Assembly: GCA_000721375.1 (NCBI GenBank)
Contig: JOGW01000007.1
Location: 186,001 to 250,000 of the forward strand
Direction: 5' to 3'
DNA: 64,000 nucleotides
Origin: Streptomyces sp. NRRL B-3428
GTDB lineage: Bacteria > Actinomycetota > Actinomycetes > Streptomycetales > Streptomycetaceae
Position 1 is the first letter of the stretch; each line of letters starts with the position of its first letter. The notes beneath the pieces are model-generated. The model searched no databases. It had not been told where the DNA came from and saw nothing but the letters and a program-made list of their open reading frames with translations. Shown in pieces: positions 53,959 to 63,785 of this stretch. Position numbers and translations under genes: made by a program.

Positions 53959-54174
53959 ATGATCGACCAAGAGCACCAGCAAAACCGAACCCAAGAGACC
54001 CAACGGCGAGCAGGCGTCACCGGGTTCGTCGTGGGGATGATCGCGACCCTGGGGTTCTTCGCCTTCTTCCCCGGGCTGCCGCATGTCATCGACGCGGGAG
54101 CCATCGTCGCAGCCCTCACCATCGGCGCCCTCACCAGCTGGGCCTGCCGAACCTGGTCGGCTCGGCGCTCCTGA
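53959..54174 (+). CDS. Small two-helix membrane protein
   Basis: 71 residues, ATG 53959; GGAG lies 13 bp upstream, so the ribosome site is weak. A charged N-terminus (MIDQEHQQNRTQETQRR) precedes two hydrophobic segments (GVTGFVVGMIATLGFFAFFPGLP and AGAIVAALTIGALTSWACR). No family recognised; similar small proteins occur in mobile-element spread gene sets, but nothing else here supports that. Confidence 0.5.
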   Translation: MIDQEHQQNRTQETQRRAGVTGFVVGMIATLGFFAFFPGLPHVIDAGAIVAALTIGALTSWACRTWSARRS

Positions 54175-54277
54175 CCGCTTGAGGGGGACTATTCACCCAG
54201 GGCGAAGCGGATATTTGGCGCGTCGGCCTGGACGATTGGTCCCCCAGGCCAAGCAACCCGGCGACCGCCACCCGCCC

Positions 54278-54826
54278 CTAGGCCGCCAGAACCGCCCGCG
54301 GATGCCCCGGTGCCAAGAACACCACCACGTCGTTGTCCGCATCCGGCAGTGGTGCCACCTCGTGCCAACCCAATCGCCGGTAGCTCGCCACAGTTGAGGT
54401 GGCGTGGCGTGACATGCGTACCCACGCGCGTCCCGACGGTGCGTCCTTCACGAGTTCCGAGAGCAGTGAGCGGCCCAGGCCCGCCGGCCTTGCGCGGCGG
54501 CGTACGGCCAGTTCGTCCAACTCCAGGGCGCCGACCAGCAGTTCGCGCACCCGATCCGGGCCCAGCTGTGAGGCCACCTTCGCGTACGTGCGGGAGTCCG
54601 GGAGTGCCGTCGGTGTCAGCCAGGCGATCGCGAAGCCGTCGATGCCCTGGCCGGACTGGGCGAGCACCGCGCGGAAGCCGGGACGGTCGGCGTCGTTGCA
54701 CAGGCGGTAGTGGAAACGCTGGATCGATTCTTCGTTCTCGTTCCAGGGCGGGGCCGAGAAGACCTCGGCGTACGCGTCGACCAAGTCCTCCACGAGGTCG
54801 AGGACGGTGGGTCCGTAACAGATCAC
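54278..54826 (-). CDS. GNAT-family N-acetyltransferase
   Basis: 182 residues from GTG 54826 (AGGAG upstream). The fold has GFAIAWLTP (beta4), LDELAVRRRARPAGLGRSLLSELV (acetyl-CoA loop region with RPAGLGRSLL) and a C-terminal MSRHATSTVASYRRLGWHEV. The substrate cannot be assigned. It marks the return to ordinary chromosome composition. Confidence 0.82.
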   Translation of the reverse strand: MICYGPTVLDLVEDLVDAYAEVFSAPPWNENEESIQRFHYRLCNDADRPGFRAVLAQSGQGIDGFAIAWLTPTALPDSRTYAKVASQLGPDRVRELLVGALELDELAVRRRARPAGLGRSLLSELVKDAPSGRAWVRMSRHATSTVASYRRLGWHEVAPLPDADNDVVVFLAPGHPRAVLAA

Positions 54827-55309
54827 CTGGCTGCTCCTTGCTCGGAGGAACGGGCGGGGGGTTCGGTAGGGGTCCGTTCCTTTGGATCCGCTATGACCGA
54901 ATGTAGGGGGTACGGAGCGGTATTGCGGGTCGCGTCCGCTAGAACACCTTCTGAGACAGAAGGTGTTGTTCGTCGCGGATCTTCAACTTCCGTACGGTAA
55001 AGCCGAGATGAGCATGGAACATACGCCTGCTGGGCCCCACCGGCCCCATCTGTCCCACACCTGACCGGCGCCTCGAAATGGCCTTTGAGTACGGGCGTGT
55101 CGCGCCCCGCCGCCGTTCCTACGGTACGAACGCAGCGCCCCTCACGCACGCCTCATCCCTGAACTGGGTAGCTCTGAACTCCCGTACGAGAGCTGCGGAT
55201 TGAGGCCGACAGTCGTATCGACACCCGGCTCGGCATTGAGGACAGAAGTTGTCCGCATGGGTTCCTACCTTATGAGGAGAGCCAAAGAGCAGCCCACAAA
55301 GGAGAAGCC
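54827..55309. promoter_or_regulatory. Intergenic region with an 11-bp perfect palindrome
   Basis: No gene recognised in about 480 bp. AACACCTTCTG (54943-54953) and CAGAAGGTGTT (54957-54967) are exact complements around AGA and could be an operator or hairpin. The last 60 bp (ACAGAAGTTGTCC...TACCTTATGAGG) is AT-richer and probably holds the promoter of the NmrA-like gene. Confidence 0.45.
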
Positions 55310-56200
55310 ATGATTCTCGTCACCGCCGCCACCGCCCCCGTCGGCCGTTCCGTAGTCGAGCAGTTGGTCGCCCAGGGCGTTGCCGTGCGGGCGCTCACGC
55401 GCCACCCCGAGCAGGCCGGCCTCCCGCAGCAGGCCGAGGTCGTCCAGGGGGACCTCGGGGACGCGGGCAGCCTGAAGGGTGCGCTGCAGGGGGTCGACGC
55501 GGTGTTCCTGCTCGCCGCCTCACCGGACATCGACGCCGCCGAGTTCGCGGCGCAGGCCAGGGAGGCGGGGGTGCGGCGGATCGTCTTCCAGTCCTCTGGA
55601 GCGATCGAGGACGCGATCGAGGACCCAATCGAGGACGCAATCGACGGCAGGGAGGCCGTGCAGCAGCCCAACCCTGTCGCCGCGTTCCACCACGGCATCG
55701 AGCAGGCGCTGCGCGGCTGCGGAGTCGAGTTCACCTTCCTGCGCCTCGCCGTGGAGTCCTCCGGCTCGCTGGAGTGGTCCTTCGATGTCGCCGGGCAGCT
55801 CGCCGAGGGGGACGTCGTGCGCGGCCCGTACGCCGACGCGCTCGAAACCCCCATCCACCCGGCCGACTTCGCCGCCGTCGTCATCGCCGCGCTCACGGAC
55901 GACGGCGCGCATGCGAACAGCGTCCACGCCGTCACCGGTCCGCATCAGCTGAGCCTGCGCGAGCAGGTCCGGCTCATCGGCGAGGCGGCCAACAGGTCGG
56001 TTTCGTACGAGGAGTTGGGGCCGCAGGAGGCGCGCGCGGCGATCAGCCCCTACGCCCCCGCCGACCTGCTGCTCAGCACCTGGGAGAGCCACGTCGCCAA
56101 CCCCGCGCCCGTCACGGACACCCTGCGCCGCCTCACCGGCTCGCAGGGCCGCACCCCGCAGGAATGGGCAGCCCACACCGCCCAGCGCCTGACCACCTGA
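55310..56200 (+). CDS. NmrA-like NAD(P)-binding protein
   Basis: 296 residues, ATG 55310 with AAAGGAG upstream. An atypical SDR: ILVTAATAPVGRSVVEQLVAQGVAVRALTRHPEQA at the N-terminus, VVQGDLGDAGSLKGALQGVDAVFLLAA, then RIVFQSSGAIED. These proteins sense or use NAD(P)H, often in redox control. The loop IEDAIEDPIEDAID (about 98-111) is encoded by a 12-bp tandem repeat at 55601-55648, unusual for the family and likely strain-variable. Confidence 0.88.
   Translation: MILVTAATAPVGRSVVEQLVAQGVAVRALTRHPEQAGLPQQAEVVQGDLGDAGSLKGALQGVDAVFLLAASPDIDAAEFAAQAREAGVRRIVFQSSGAIEDAIEDPIEDAIDGREAVQQPNPVAAFHHGIEQALRGCGVEFTFLRLAVESSGSLEWSFDVAGQLAEGDVVRGPYADALETPIHPADFAAVVIAALTDDGAHANSVHAVTGPHQLSLREQVRLIGEAANRSVSYEELGPQEARAAISPYAPADLLLSTWESHVANPAPVTDTLRRLTGSQGRTPQEWAAHTAQRLTT
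55601..55648 (+). repeat. In-frame 12-bp tandem repeat within the NmrA-like gene
   Basis: Four units at 55601, 55613, 55625 and 55637 of the form (G/C)C(G/A)ATCGAGGAC; the first two are identical. They encode AIED repeats. Confidence 0.8.
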
Positions 56201-56254
56201 CCACCTGCCCCCTTGAGCCCTTGAGCCCTTGAGCAACCCGAGCAACCCGAGCAA
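56188..56254. repeat. Three consecutive microsatellite-like repeats
   Basis: CCTGACCA x2.5 (56188-56207), CCTTGAGC x3 (56211-56234) and AACCCGAGC x2 (56235-56252). The first overlaps the NmrA-like stop codon; the rest fill the gap to the convergent MFS gene. Confidence 0.85.
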
Positions 56255-56274
56255 GCCCCCATGTCGGCGGCCCC

Positions 56275-57732
56275 TCACCCAGTGGCCGCCGACAGCGGCG
56301 TAGCGATGTCCTCCAGCGACCGCCGCTCCGCCCGCACCGCACAGAACGCCGCCACCAGGCCGGCGGCCACCATCAGACCGGCTCCGATCTGGAACGCGAG
56401 CACCGTGTCCCCCACCACCCCCGACTCCGTGAGCTTGGCGAAGAGCAGTGGGCCGCTGATGCCGCCGGCCGCCGTGCCGACGGCGTAGAAGAAGGCGATC
56501 GCCATCGCGCGGGTCTCCATCGGGAAGATCTCCGAGACGGTCAGATACGCGCTGCTCGCGCCCGCCGAGGCGAAGAAGAGCACCACGGACCAACAGGCAG
56601 TCAGGGAGGCGGCCGTCAGGGAGCCCTGGCCGAACAGCCACGCCGTGCCGAAGAGGAGCAGGCCCGAGAGGACGTACGTGGACGTGATCATGATCTTGCG
56701 GCCGATCGTGTCGAACAGCCGGCCGAGGAGCAGCGGACCCAGGAAGTTGCCCGCGGCGATCACGGCGAAGTAGTAGCCCGTGCTGCCGGTCGGTACGTCG
56801 AAGAACGTGGTGAGGATCGCGCCGAAGCCGAAGGTGATCGCGTTGTAGAGGAAGGCCTGGCCGATGAAGAGGGAGAGGCCGAGGACCGTGCGGCGCGGGT
56901 ACATCGAGAAGACCGAGCGCGCGATGGTGAGGAATCCGGTCGCCTTGCGCTGCCTGATGGTCATCTCGCTTGCGGGCGGCGGCAGTTCCGTACCCTTCTC
57001 CGCTCGCACACGGTCCTCGATCGAGTCGACGAGCCGCTCAGCCTCCTCTCCCCTGCCGTGGATGAACAGCCACCGTGGGGACTCGGGCACATTGCGCCGT
57101 ACGAGCAGGATCACGAGGCCCAGGACGACGCCGAGCGCGAAGGTCAGCCGCCAACCGACGTCCATGGCGAACAGATCGGTGTCGAGCGCGACGATCGAGA
57201 GCAGCGAGCCGCCGATCGCGCCCAGCCAGAAGCTGCCGTTGATGATCAGGTCCACGCGGCCCCGGTAGAGGGACGGGATCAGTTCGTCGATGGCCGAGTT
57301 GATCGCCGCGTACTCACCGCCGATGCCGAAGCCGGTGAGGAAGCGGAAGAGGAAGAACCACCAGGAGTGGAAGGAGACCGCGGTCAGGGCCGTGGCCGCC
57401 AGATAGACGGCGAGCGTGATGATGAAGAGCTTCTTGCGGCCGAAGCGGTCGGTCAGCCAGCCGAAGAAGAGCGCCCCGCTGCACGCACCGGCCACGTAGA
57501 GGGCCGCCGCCATCCCCGTGACCTGCGCGGACGAGATCGGCAGTCCGCTGCCTTCCTCCGAGAGGCGGCCCGCGATGTTGCCGACGACGGTGACTTCCAG
57601 GCCGTCGAGGATCCAGACCGTGCCGAGCCCGATCACCACCGTCCAGTGCCAGCGCGACCAGGGCAGCCGGTCCAGGCGCGCGGGAACGGCCGTGGTGACA
57701 GTGGGACTTGAGCCGACGGATCCGACGGACAT
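56275..57732 (-). CDS. MFS transporter, sugar/aromatic-acid porter type
   Basis: 485 residues, ATG 57732 with AGGAGGT upstream. Twelve membrane helices; the MFS loop motifs are [11 protein letters not shown] (after helix 2) and [10 protein letters not shown] (after helix 8). [24 protein letters not shown] and [21 protein letters not shown] are typical of the sugar porter / metabolite:H+ symporter families. No catabolic genes are adjacent, so the substrate is open. Confidence 0.9.
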   Translation of the reverse strand: MSVGSVGSSPTVTTAVPARLDRLPWSRWHWTVVIGLGTVWILDGLEVTVVGNIAGRLSEEGSGLPISSAQVTGMAAALYVAGACSGALFFGWLTDRFGRKKLFIITLAVYLAATALTAVSFHSWWFFLFRFLTGFGIGGEYAAINSAIDELIPSLYRGRVDLIINGSFWLGAIGGSLLSIVALDTDLFAMDVGWRLTFALGVVLGLVILLVRRNVPESPRWLFIHGRGEEAERLVDSIEDRVRAEKGTELPPPASEMTIRQRKATGFLTIARSVFSMYPRRTVLGLSLFIGQAFLYNAITFGFGAILTTFFDVPTGSTGYYFAVIAAGNFLGPLLLGRLFDTIGRKIMITSTYVLSGLLLFGTAWLFGQGSLTAASLTACWSVVLFFASAGASSAYLTVSEIFPMETRAMAIAFFYAVGTAAGGISGPLLFAKLTESGVVGDTVLAFQIGAGLMVAAGLVAAFCAVRAERRSLEDIATPLSAATG

Positions 57733-57781
57733 CGGGCACCTCCTGAGGACGGTGCCGTCCGAGTCCCCTCACACCGCGGCT

Positions 57782-59179
57782 CTACGCCCCCAACGCATGC
57801 GTCACCGCATAGATGACCAGCCCCACCAGCGCGCCCACCACCGTGCCGTTGATCCGGATGAACTGCAGATCGCGGCCGATGTGCGCCTCGATCTTCTTCG
57901 TGGTCTGCTCGGCGTCCCAGCCGGCGACGGTGTCGCTGATCAGTGAGGTGATCTCACGGCGGTAGGTCTTGACCACGTGCACGGCGACGTCCTCGACCCA
58001 GCCCTCGACCTTGCCCTGCAGACGGGAGTCCGCGGTCAGCCGCGCGCCGAGCGACAGCAGCCCGGCGCGCACCCGCAGCCGCAGTTCGCTGCGCTCGTCC
58101 TCCGCGGCGGCCACGATCATCTGGCGTACGGAGGACCAGGCCGAGGCGATGATGTCCTGGACCTCGCCGCGCCCGAGCACCTCGGACTTCAGCCGCTCCA
58201 CCCGCATCCGTGTGTCCGTGTCGGACTGCAGTTCGGAGGCGAAGTCCGTGAGGAAGCGGTCGATGGCGCCGCGCGCCGGGTGCTCGGGCATATCGCGCAT
58301 CTCGGTGACGAAGCGCAGGAGTTCCTTGTAGACGCGCTCGCCGACCTTCTTGTCGACGAAGCGCGGGGTCCAGCCGGGGGCGCCGCCCTGCACCGCGTCC
58401 ATCACCTGGTCGCTGTGCAGGACGAGCCAGTCGTGCGCCCGTACGCAGACCAGGTCGACGACCTTGCGATGGCCGCCGTCGGCGACGACCTTCTCCAGTG
58501 TCTTGCCGATGCCGGGGGCGATCTCGGCGGCGTCCGCGCGCCGGGTGATGGCCTCGCCGACCACGGCCTGGACATCGGAGTCGCGCAGGACGGTGAGCGC
58601 GCCGCGCAAGGCTGTGGAGAGTTCGGCCGTGACGCGGTCCGCGTTGGCGGGCTCCGCGAGCCACTCACCCAGGCGGCCGCCGATGCCGACCGCGCGCAGA
58701 CGGCGGCGTACGACATCCTCGGAGAGGAAGTTCTCACCGACGAACTCACCGAGCGAGGCGCCCAGTTGGTCCTTCTTGGTGGGGATGATCGCGGTGTGCG
58801 GGATGGGCAGGCCGAGCGGGTGCCGGAAGAGGGCCGTGACCGCGAACCAGTCCGCCATCGCGCCCACCATGCCGGCCTCCGCGGCCGCCGCGACATAGCC
58901 GGCCCAGGTGCCGGCCCCGGAGTTCTGCGCCCATTTCGCCAGGACGTAGACCACCGCGACGAAGACGAGCAGCCCGGTCGCGGTGGCCTTCATACGGCGC
59001 ACACCGCGCCGGCGCTCCTCGTCGGCCGCGTTGAATGAGAAGCCGGAGCCGGGGGCATGCTGCCCGCGGGAAGCCCGTCCGGTTTCCTCCGGGTCCGTAC
59101 CGGTTTCCTGCGGATCCGTGCCCTTCCCCGCCGGATCCGATCCGGCCTCGTCCGCTTCCTTCACGTGCGTCTGGTCCAT
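57782..59179 (-). CDS. DUF445 membrane protein
   Basis: 465 residues from ATG 59179; the frame is open further upstream but less convincing. A charged, Thr/Glu-rich N-terminus of about 45 residues precedes RRMKATATGLLVFVAVVYVLAKW and the DUF445 hallmark GMVGAMADWFAVTALFRHPLGLPIPHTAIIPTKKDQLG. A long helical region and a C-terminal membrane helix (VVGALVGLVIYAVTHALG) complete it. The family is widespread and uncharacterised, possibly a membrane-anchored structural protein. Confidence 0.88.
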   Translation of the reverse strand: MDQTHVKEADEAGSDPAGKGTDPQETGTDPEETGRASRGQHAPGSGFSFNAADEERRRGVRRMKATATGLLVFVAVVYVLAKWAQNSGAGTWAGYVAAAAEAGMVGAMADWFAVTALFRHPLGLPIPHTAIIPTKKDQLGASLGEFVGENFLSEDVVRRRLRAVGIGGRLGEWLAEPANADRVTAELSTALRGALTVLRDSDVQAVVGEAITRRADAAEIAPGIGKTLEKVVADGGHRKVVDLVCVRAHDWLVLHSDQVMDAVQGGAPGWTPRFVDKKVGERVYKELLRFVTEMRDMPEHPARGAIDRFLTDFASELQSDTDTRMRVERLKSEVLGRGEVQDIIASAWSSVRQMIVAAAEDERSELRLRVRAGLLSLGARLTADSRLQGKVEGWVEDVAVHVVKTYRREITSLISDTVAGWDAEQTTKKIEAHIGRDLQFIRINGTVVGALVGLVIYAVTHALGA

Positions 59180-59520
59180 CCGCTCCGCCGCTCCATCCGC
59201 CCTGCCACCCAGCCTCTCGGCGGCCCGCCCGACCGGCCGGTACCGGAGGCCTCGTACGTATTGTCCCTGCCTGTCCCACTCCTGGAACGCATCACACCTG
59301 ACCGACTCCTGGAACGCACCATGAGTTCCCGACGTCCTCACTGTCGACGAGTAACCAGGGAGATCTCAGGGTCGCCCCGCAGACCTCGTCGGTAAGTCCA
59401 TACGGGGATGAACGTCGGGCGTCACACGGGGGGTACCGTGCGCGACCTCGGGCCGAATGCCGCAAAATGGGATTGTCCAACTGGAGCCTCGTGCTCCCCT
59501 GCCCGAGGAGCACAACCCGC

Positions 59521-60831
59521 ATGACCAGGCGTCACGGTTATGCCTTGATGGCTGCCATCGCTGCCGTGGTGGTCCTGATCTCCACCGTCATATACGTCGC
59601 CTTCTCCGGCCGGGGCAGCCGCGACACCACCGTCAGCGCAGGACCCGCCCCGCAAGGTTCCGCCGACCCCGCGTCGTCCGGCTCCTGGGTCGGTACGTGG
59701 GCCACGGCTCCGGCCGACGCCGAGCCGCGGACGTGGTCGGGCTTCGCGGGGCGCACGCTGCGCAATGTCGTGCACACCAGCGTGGGCGGTACGAGCGCGC
59801 GGATCACGCTCTCGAACCTGTTCGGCACGCAGCCGCTGACGATCAGTCACGCCTCGATCGCGCTGGCCTCCGCGCCGAGCAACCCCACCGCGCTCCCCGG
59901 GAGCCTGCGCCGGCTCACGTTCGGCGGCAAGGCCCGCGCGGTGATCCCCGCGGGCGGTCAGATCGTCTCGGACGCGGCCGGGATCGACGTACCGCATGAT
60001 GCGGACCTGCTGGTCAGCACGTTCTCGCCGACGCCGTCCGGACCGGTCACCTACCACCCGCACGCGCGCCAGATCTCGTACGTGGCCAGCGGCGACCAGA
60101 CGCAGAACGCACGTGGCGAGGCCTATACGGAGCAGAGCCCGTACTGGCGCTATCTGACCGCCGTCGACGTACTGACCCATGAGGCCAAGGGCTCCGTGGT
60201 GGTCATCGGCGACTCGCTGACCGACGGCGTCACCTCCACGCTCGGCGCCAACGCGCGCTGGACCGACGTCCTCGCCGACCGGCTGCGCGAGGAAGCGGGC
60301 GCGCCCCGGCTCGGGGTCCTGAACGAGGGCATCAGCGGCAACCAGCTGATCCCCGGCGGCCCGGTGAAGGCGGCGGGCCCCAGCGGGGTGAGCCGCTTCG
60401 AGCGCGATGTCCTTTCCCGTACGGGAGTCACTTCCGTGGTCGTCTGCCTCGGCGTCAACGATCTGCTGCGCAACCCCCGCGGCGCCGACGCCGGACAGAT
60501 CCTGGACGCCATGCGGGAGTTGACCCGCCAGGCGCACGCCCGTGGGCTGAAGGTCACGGGCGCGACCCTGATGCCGTTCAACGGCCACCGCGGCTACCGC
60601 CCGCACCTGGAGGAGCTGCGCCGCACCATCAACGCGGAGATCCGCAGCGGCCGGGTCTTCGACTCGGTGGTCGACTTCGACCGTGCGGTGCGTGATCCGT
60701 ACGCTCCCGACCGGCTGCGGGCGCCGTACGACTCGGGCGATCATCTGCACCCGAGCGATGCGGGCTACCGGAAGATGGCCGAGTCGTTCAACCTCGCGCA
60801 CCTGAAGGGTTCGGCCCCCGCCGAGCTGTGA
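59521..60831 (+). CDS. Exported SGNH/GDSL hydrolase
   Basis: 436 residues, ATG 59521 (GAGGAG about 11 bp upstream). An N-terminal anchor (ALMAAIAAVVVLISTVIYVAF) and linker are followed by a beta domain (about 55-215). The SGNH hydrolase domain has block I VVVIGDSLTDG (Ser), NEGISGNQL (Gly), LGVNDLLRN (Asn) and DHLHPSDAGYRKMA (Asp/His). Such enzymes remove acyl groups from polysaccharides or lipids outside the cell. Confidence 0.92.
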   Translation: MTRRHGYALMAAIAAVVVLISTVIYVAFSGRGSRDTTVSAGPAPQGSADPASSGSWVGTWATAPADAEPRTWSGFAGRTLRNVVHTSVGGTSARITLSNLFGTQPLTISHASIALASAPSNPTALPGSLRRLTFGGKARAVIPAGGQIVSDAAGIDVPHDADLLVSTFSPTPSGPVTYHPHARQISYVASGDQTQNARGEAYTEQSPYWRYLTAVDVLTHEAKGSVVVIGDSLTDGVTSTLGANARWTDVLADRLREEAGAPRLGVLNEGISGNQLIPGGPVKAAGPSGVSRFERDVLSRTGVTSVVVCLGVNDLLRNPRGADAGQILDAMRELTRQAHARGLKVTGATLMPFNGHRGYRPHLEELRRTINAEIRSGRVFDSVVDFDRAVRDPYAPDRLRAPYDSGDHLHPSDAGYRKMAESFNLAHLKGSAPAEL

Positions 60832-60857
60832 TCCTGACGGATCGCTAGTCTTCGCGG

Positions 60858-61976
60858 ATGCGTACGTGGTTCAGGGGGCGGCGGCGGATCTACGCGGCCG
60901 GAGCGGTGGTGGTCGTCGCGGCGGCGGCGGCGGTGATCGTGCCGGTCACGATGGCGGACTCGGAGGAGTCCTGCTGGTCGGCGCCGGAGTCGGTGACGCG
61001 ACTCGCGGCCGATCCGGTGGCTGCGACCAGGGCGTTCGATCCGGGCGCGGATCTCGCCGCGTTCGACAAGGTGCGCGGGCTCCTTGCCCACGAACGCATC
61101 TGCAACGCGCAGGCCCTGGGCAAGGCCGTCGAGTCCGCCACCGTGTCCGCACCGGGCAAGGCGCACACCGAGGCGCAGGCACGGGCCGCCTACGCGGTGG
61201 CGGCCGCGTACGGCGTCGACGCGGAGGTGCCCGCAGGGCTCGAGCCCTATCTGGCGCGGATGCTGGCGAACCATGCGGTGGATTCGGCGGCGGCCTGGAG
61301 CGATCCCTCGTTCGGCAAGGAGAAGGCCACCGGCCCCACCTCACCGGGCAGCGGCCGTCTCGCGCGCCCCTTCTGGGACCAGGCCGAGCCCCGTACGGCC
61401 TTCGAGTACACGGCCCTCCGCTTGGACACCTCCCCGCACCTTCCCGCGCTGATGGAGGCCCTCGCCCGCGACCCGGAGGCCTTCGCGGTCCTCTACGACG
61501 CCGAACGCGCGTATCTGGCCACGTTCCTGGAACACACCGACCCCCGCACGCTCCTCGCCGACGAGAAGGACTACGACGGCAGGAAGACCGGGTACAAGGA
61601 GATCGCCTTCGATGTCAGGTTCAGCCTGGCGGAACTGGCCGAACGCGTCGGTGCGTTGATGCGCGCGCGATCGCTGCTCGCCGAGAGCGGTGGCATCGCC
61701 GATCCAGGCGTGTACGACGAGGAGGTGCGCAGACGCCTCAAGGGCGCCTATCCCACCGGTGACCAGCGGGCCACCGACCGCCCGTTGAGCGGCGACATCG
61801 CCCGCCGTCCGACGGACGGCAAGCTGTCGGGAGACGTCTTCGACGGACGCCACCAGCTGCTGCGGGTACTCGATCAGTGGATCGAGGCGCATCAAGTACC
61901 GGCTCGCACAGCCGAGTTGATCCGGGCACAGATGGACAGCGCGTACGTACGCGGTCTGGCCATGCGCCGGCTCTGA
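60858..61976 (+). CDS. Exported protein of unknown function
   Basis: 372 residues. A basic start (MRTWFRGRRR) and hydrophobic helix (IYAAGAVVVVAAAAAVIVPVTMA) precede a mainly helical extracellular domain with one cysteine pair (ESCWSAPE, ERICNAQ). YEALR-like AFEYTALRLDTSPHLPALMEALARDPEAF is a recognisable but unnamed segment of a conserved Streptomyces family. Its stop abuts the stop of the next, convergent gene (TGATCA). Confidence 0.65.
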   Translation: MRTWFRGRRRIYAAGAVVVVAAAAAVIVPVTMADSEESCWSAPESVTRLAADPVAATRAFDPGADLAAFDKVRGLLAHERICNAQALGKAVESATVSAPGKAHTEAQARAAYAVAAAYGVDAEVPAGLEPYLARMLANHAVDSAAAWSDPSFGKEKATGPTSPGSGRLARPFWDQAEPRTAFEYTALRLDTSPHLPALMEALARDPEAFAVLYDAERAYLATFLEHTDPRTLLADEKDYDGRKTGYKEIAFDVRFSLAELAERVGALMRARSLLAESGGIADPGVYDEEVRRRLKGAYPTGDQRATDRPLSGDIARRPTDGKLSGDVFDGRHQLLRVLDQWIEAHQVPARTAELIRAQMDSAYVRGLAMRRL

Positions 61977-63023
61977 TCAGGACCGCTCGGCCGTGCCGGT
62001 GGGTACGGCTCGCACGTCGGTGCACCCACGCCGCTCGGCCTGGCTCTTGGCGAACGTCAGCACCAGGTCGCGCAGTTCGGCGGCCGAGATCCCGGATTCG
62101 TCGCCGGCCCAGGCCGCGAAGTTGGCGTTCTCGCCGTCGCAGCGGGCGGTCACCGTGTTGCTCAGCCGCTGACCGTCCTCGTGGACGAAGCGGTTGCTCC
62201 AGTCCCCGTACCAGGCCCGCAGCCCCGCGTCGGGATCCTCGAGCTCCTCGTCGGAGACGTACCAACTCTGCTGCCGCTCCTGCTCAGTCTCCACGTACAG
62301 CGAGCAGCCGCGCACCGGCCCGGAGTCGGTACCCGACTGGGCCGCGTAGGTGTCCTTCGGGAGCTTGCCGAGAACCGGGCCGCAGGCTGTGTCCGCCGCC
62401 TGCTGCGCGGGCACCGGACGCGGGGCCTGCCGTACACCGCTCTCGGGCTGCTTCAACGGCTCGGCGCCGCAGCCCAGTCGGTCGGACGCCCGGCCCGCCG
62501 CGGCGATGACAACCCTGAGGTAGCCGCTCACGTTGTCGCTGCGCGCCCAGGGTGAGCTCACGGTGACCAGCATCTTGCGCGGCCGGCCCTCGTCGTCCTG
62601 GCCGAGCGCGGGACAGGGCTGGAGGAACTGGATCCGCTCGGACTCGTCCACGAAACCGGGCAGATCGGTGGGCAGCGTGAGCAGATCGCTCCAGCCGCCC
62701 TTCGGGAAGGACCGGTACAGCTCCTGTTCCTGCTGGTCGCGATGGGTGTACGCGCGCACCGTGAACAGGCGCTGGGCCTCGTCATCGCCCTCGTAGGAGA
62801 CCGTGCACTCGTACGAACCGAGCGACTCGACGGTCTCCTCGTCGGCCTCGGCCAGGCGCTTGTCCTCGGGGAGCAGTCGCCCGACCAGACCCTCGGGCAG
62901 CACCCCGCCACACGCCTGCCGCGCCACCCACCAGTCCGTGACCGCCGGCCGCGCGCAGTACCCCACAAGACCGAGCACCATCACACCGACCAACGACAGC
63001 TTGATCCAGCGTCGCACTCGCAA
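61977..63023 (-). CDS. Exported cysteine-containing protein of unknown function
   Basis: 348 residues, beginning MRVRRWIKLSLVGVMVLGLVGYCARPAVTDWWVARQACGG. One N-terminal anchor helix, then two related halves each with cysteines (ACGGVLPEGLVGRLLPEDK / ACGPVLGKLPKDTY; YECTVSYEG / RGCSLYVET), suggesting an internal duplication of about 150 residues. Function unknown; orientation and abutting stops separate it from the preceding gene. Confidence 0.65.
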   Translation of the reverse strand: MRVRRWIKLSLVGVMVLGLVGYCARPAVTDWWVARQACGGVLPEGLVGRLLPEDKRLAEADEETVESLGSYECTVSYEGDDEAQRLFTVRAYTHRDQQEQELYRSFPKGGWSDLLTLPTDLPGFVDESERIQFLQPCPALGQDDEGRPRKMLVTVSSPWARSDNVSGYLRVVIAAAGRASDRLGCGAEPLKQPESGVRQAPRPVPAQQAADTACGPVLGKLPKDTYAAQSGTDSGPVRGCSLYVETEQERQQSWYVSDEELEDPDAGLRAWYGDWSNRFVHEDGQRLSNTVTARCDGENANFAAWAGDESGISAAELRDLVLTFAKSQAERRGCTDVRAVPTGTAERS

Positions 63024-63067
63024 CCCACCCCGTACCGCCGAAGAACCGATCGGAGCGGACCCTACAG

Positions 63068-63751
63068 CTAGTCCCCCAGCTCCTTGCGCTCAGCCCTCTT
63101 GTCCAGCTTCGCCTGGCGACGCTCCTCCTTGATGCGCTGCTTCTCGGCGCGGGTCACTTTGCGTTCGACACCCACTCCGCCCATCAGCGCGAAGCCCGTG
63201 AGGATCACCCGCGGCGCACCGGGATCGCCCGACTCACCCTGCACACGGTGGTCGAAGCCGCCCATGATGCCGAAGCCGCGGACCACGACCTCGACGCCGG
63301 GCGGCACGGTCACGTTCATTCCGCCCATGATCGCCACGCAGTTGATGGTGATCTCGCGGTCCTCGAAGCGGGCGTCGCGCAGATCGATCTCGCCACCGCC
63401 CATGAGCGCGAAGCAGTTGAAGCGGCGCGGCGCGGTCCACACGCCCTTGCGCTGGAAACCGCCCATGATCGCCACGGCGCCCCGGGAGGTGGCCTCGCCG
63501 CCGATCCGCGCCGCCCAGTCGGGGCCGTCGGCGGGAACGGCAGGGGTGAAGGGGCGGGGCTGCGCGGCGCTGGGCAGATCGCGGGTGATCGGCTCCAACT
63601 CCCCGTACGTACGCGCCTTGTAGGTGGCTTCGAGGCGCTCCTCGAACTCCTCCATGTCCAGGCGGCCCTCGGCCAGCGCGTCCCGCAGCACCTCGGCGAC
63701 CCGCTCACGGTCGGTGTCTGATGCCCTCAGCTCGGGCAGGTCGTCGGTCAT
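63068..63751 (-). CDS. DUF1707 protein with LiaF-like beta repeats
   Basis: 227 residues, ATG 63751. The N-terminus LRASDTDRERVAEVLRDALAEGRLDMEEFEERLEATYKARTYGEL is the DUF1707 domain. Repeated AIMGG, ALMGGGEIDLRDA, AIMGGMNVTVPPGVEV and GIMGGFDH segments then form a right-handed beta structure like LiaF/DUF2154. The basic Lys/Arg/Glu-rich C-terminus is soluble. Probably a peripheral membrane or envelope-stress protein. Confidence 0.85.
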   Translation of the reverse strand: MTDDLPELRASDTDRERVAEVLRDALAEGRLDMEEFEERLEATYKARTYGELEPITRDLPSAAQPRPFTPAVPADGPDWAARIGGEATSRGAVAIMGGFQRKGVWTAPRRFNCFALMGGGEIDLRDARFEDREITINCVAIMGGMNVTVPPGVEVVVRGFGIMGGFDHRVQGESGDPGAPRVILTGFALMGGVGVERKVTRAEKQRIKEERRQAKLDKRAERKELGD

Positions 63752-63785
63752 ATGAATCAGCCTAGCCGGGCCGGGGTGGTCAAGG

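Noticed and set aside
53910..54182. 90-codon frame overlapping the small membrane protein
   Set aside because: Arg/Pro-rich translation in another frame; the 71-residue frame has clear membrane helices.
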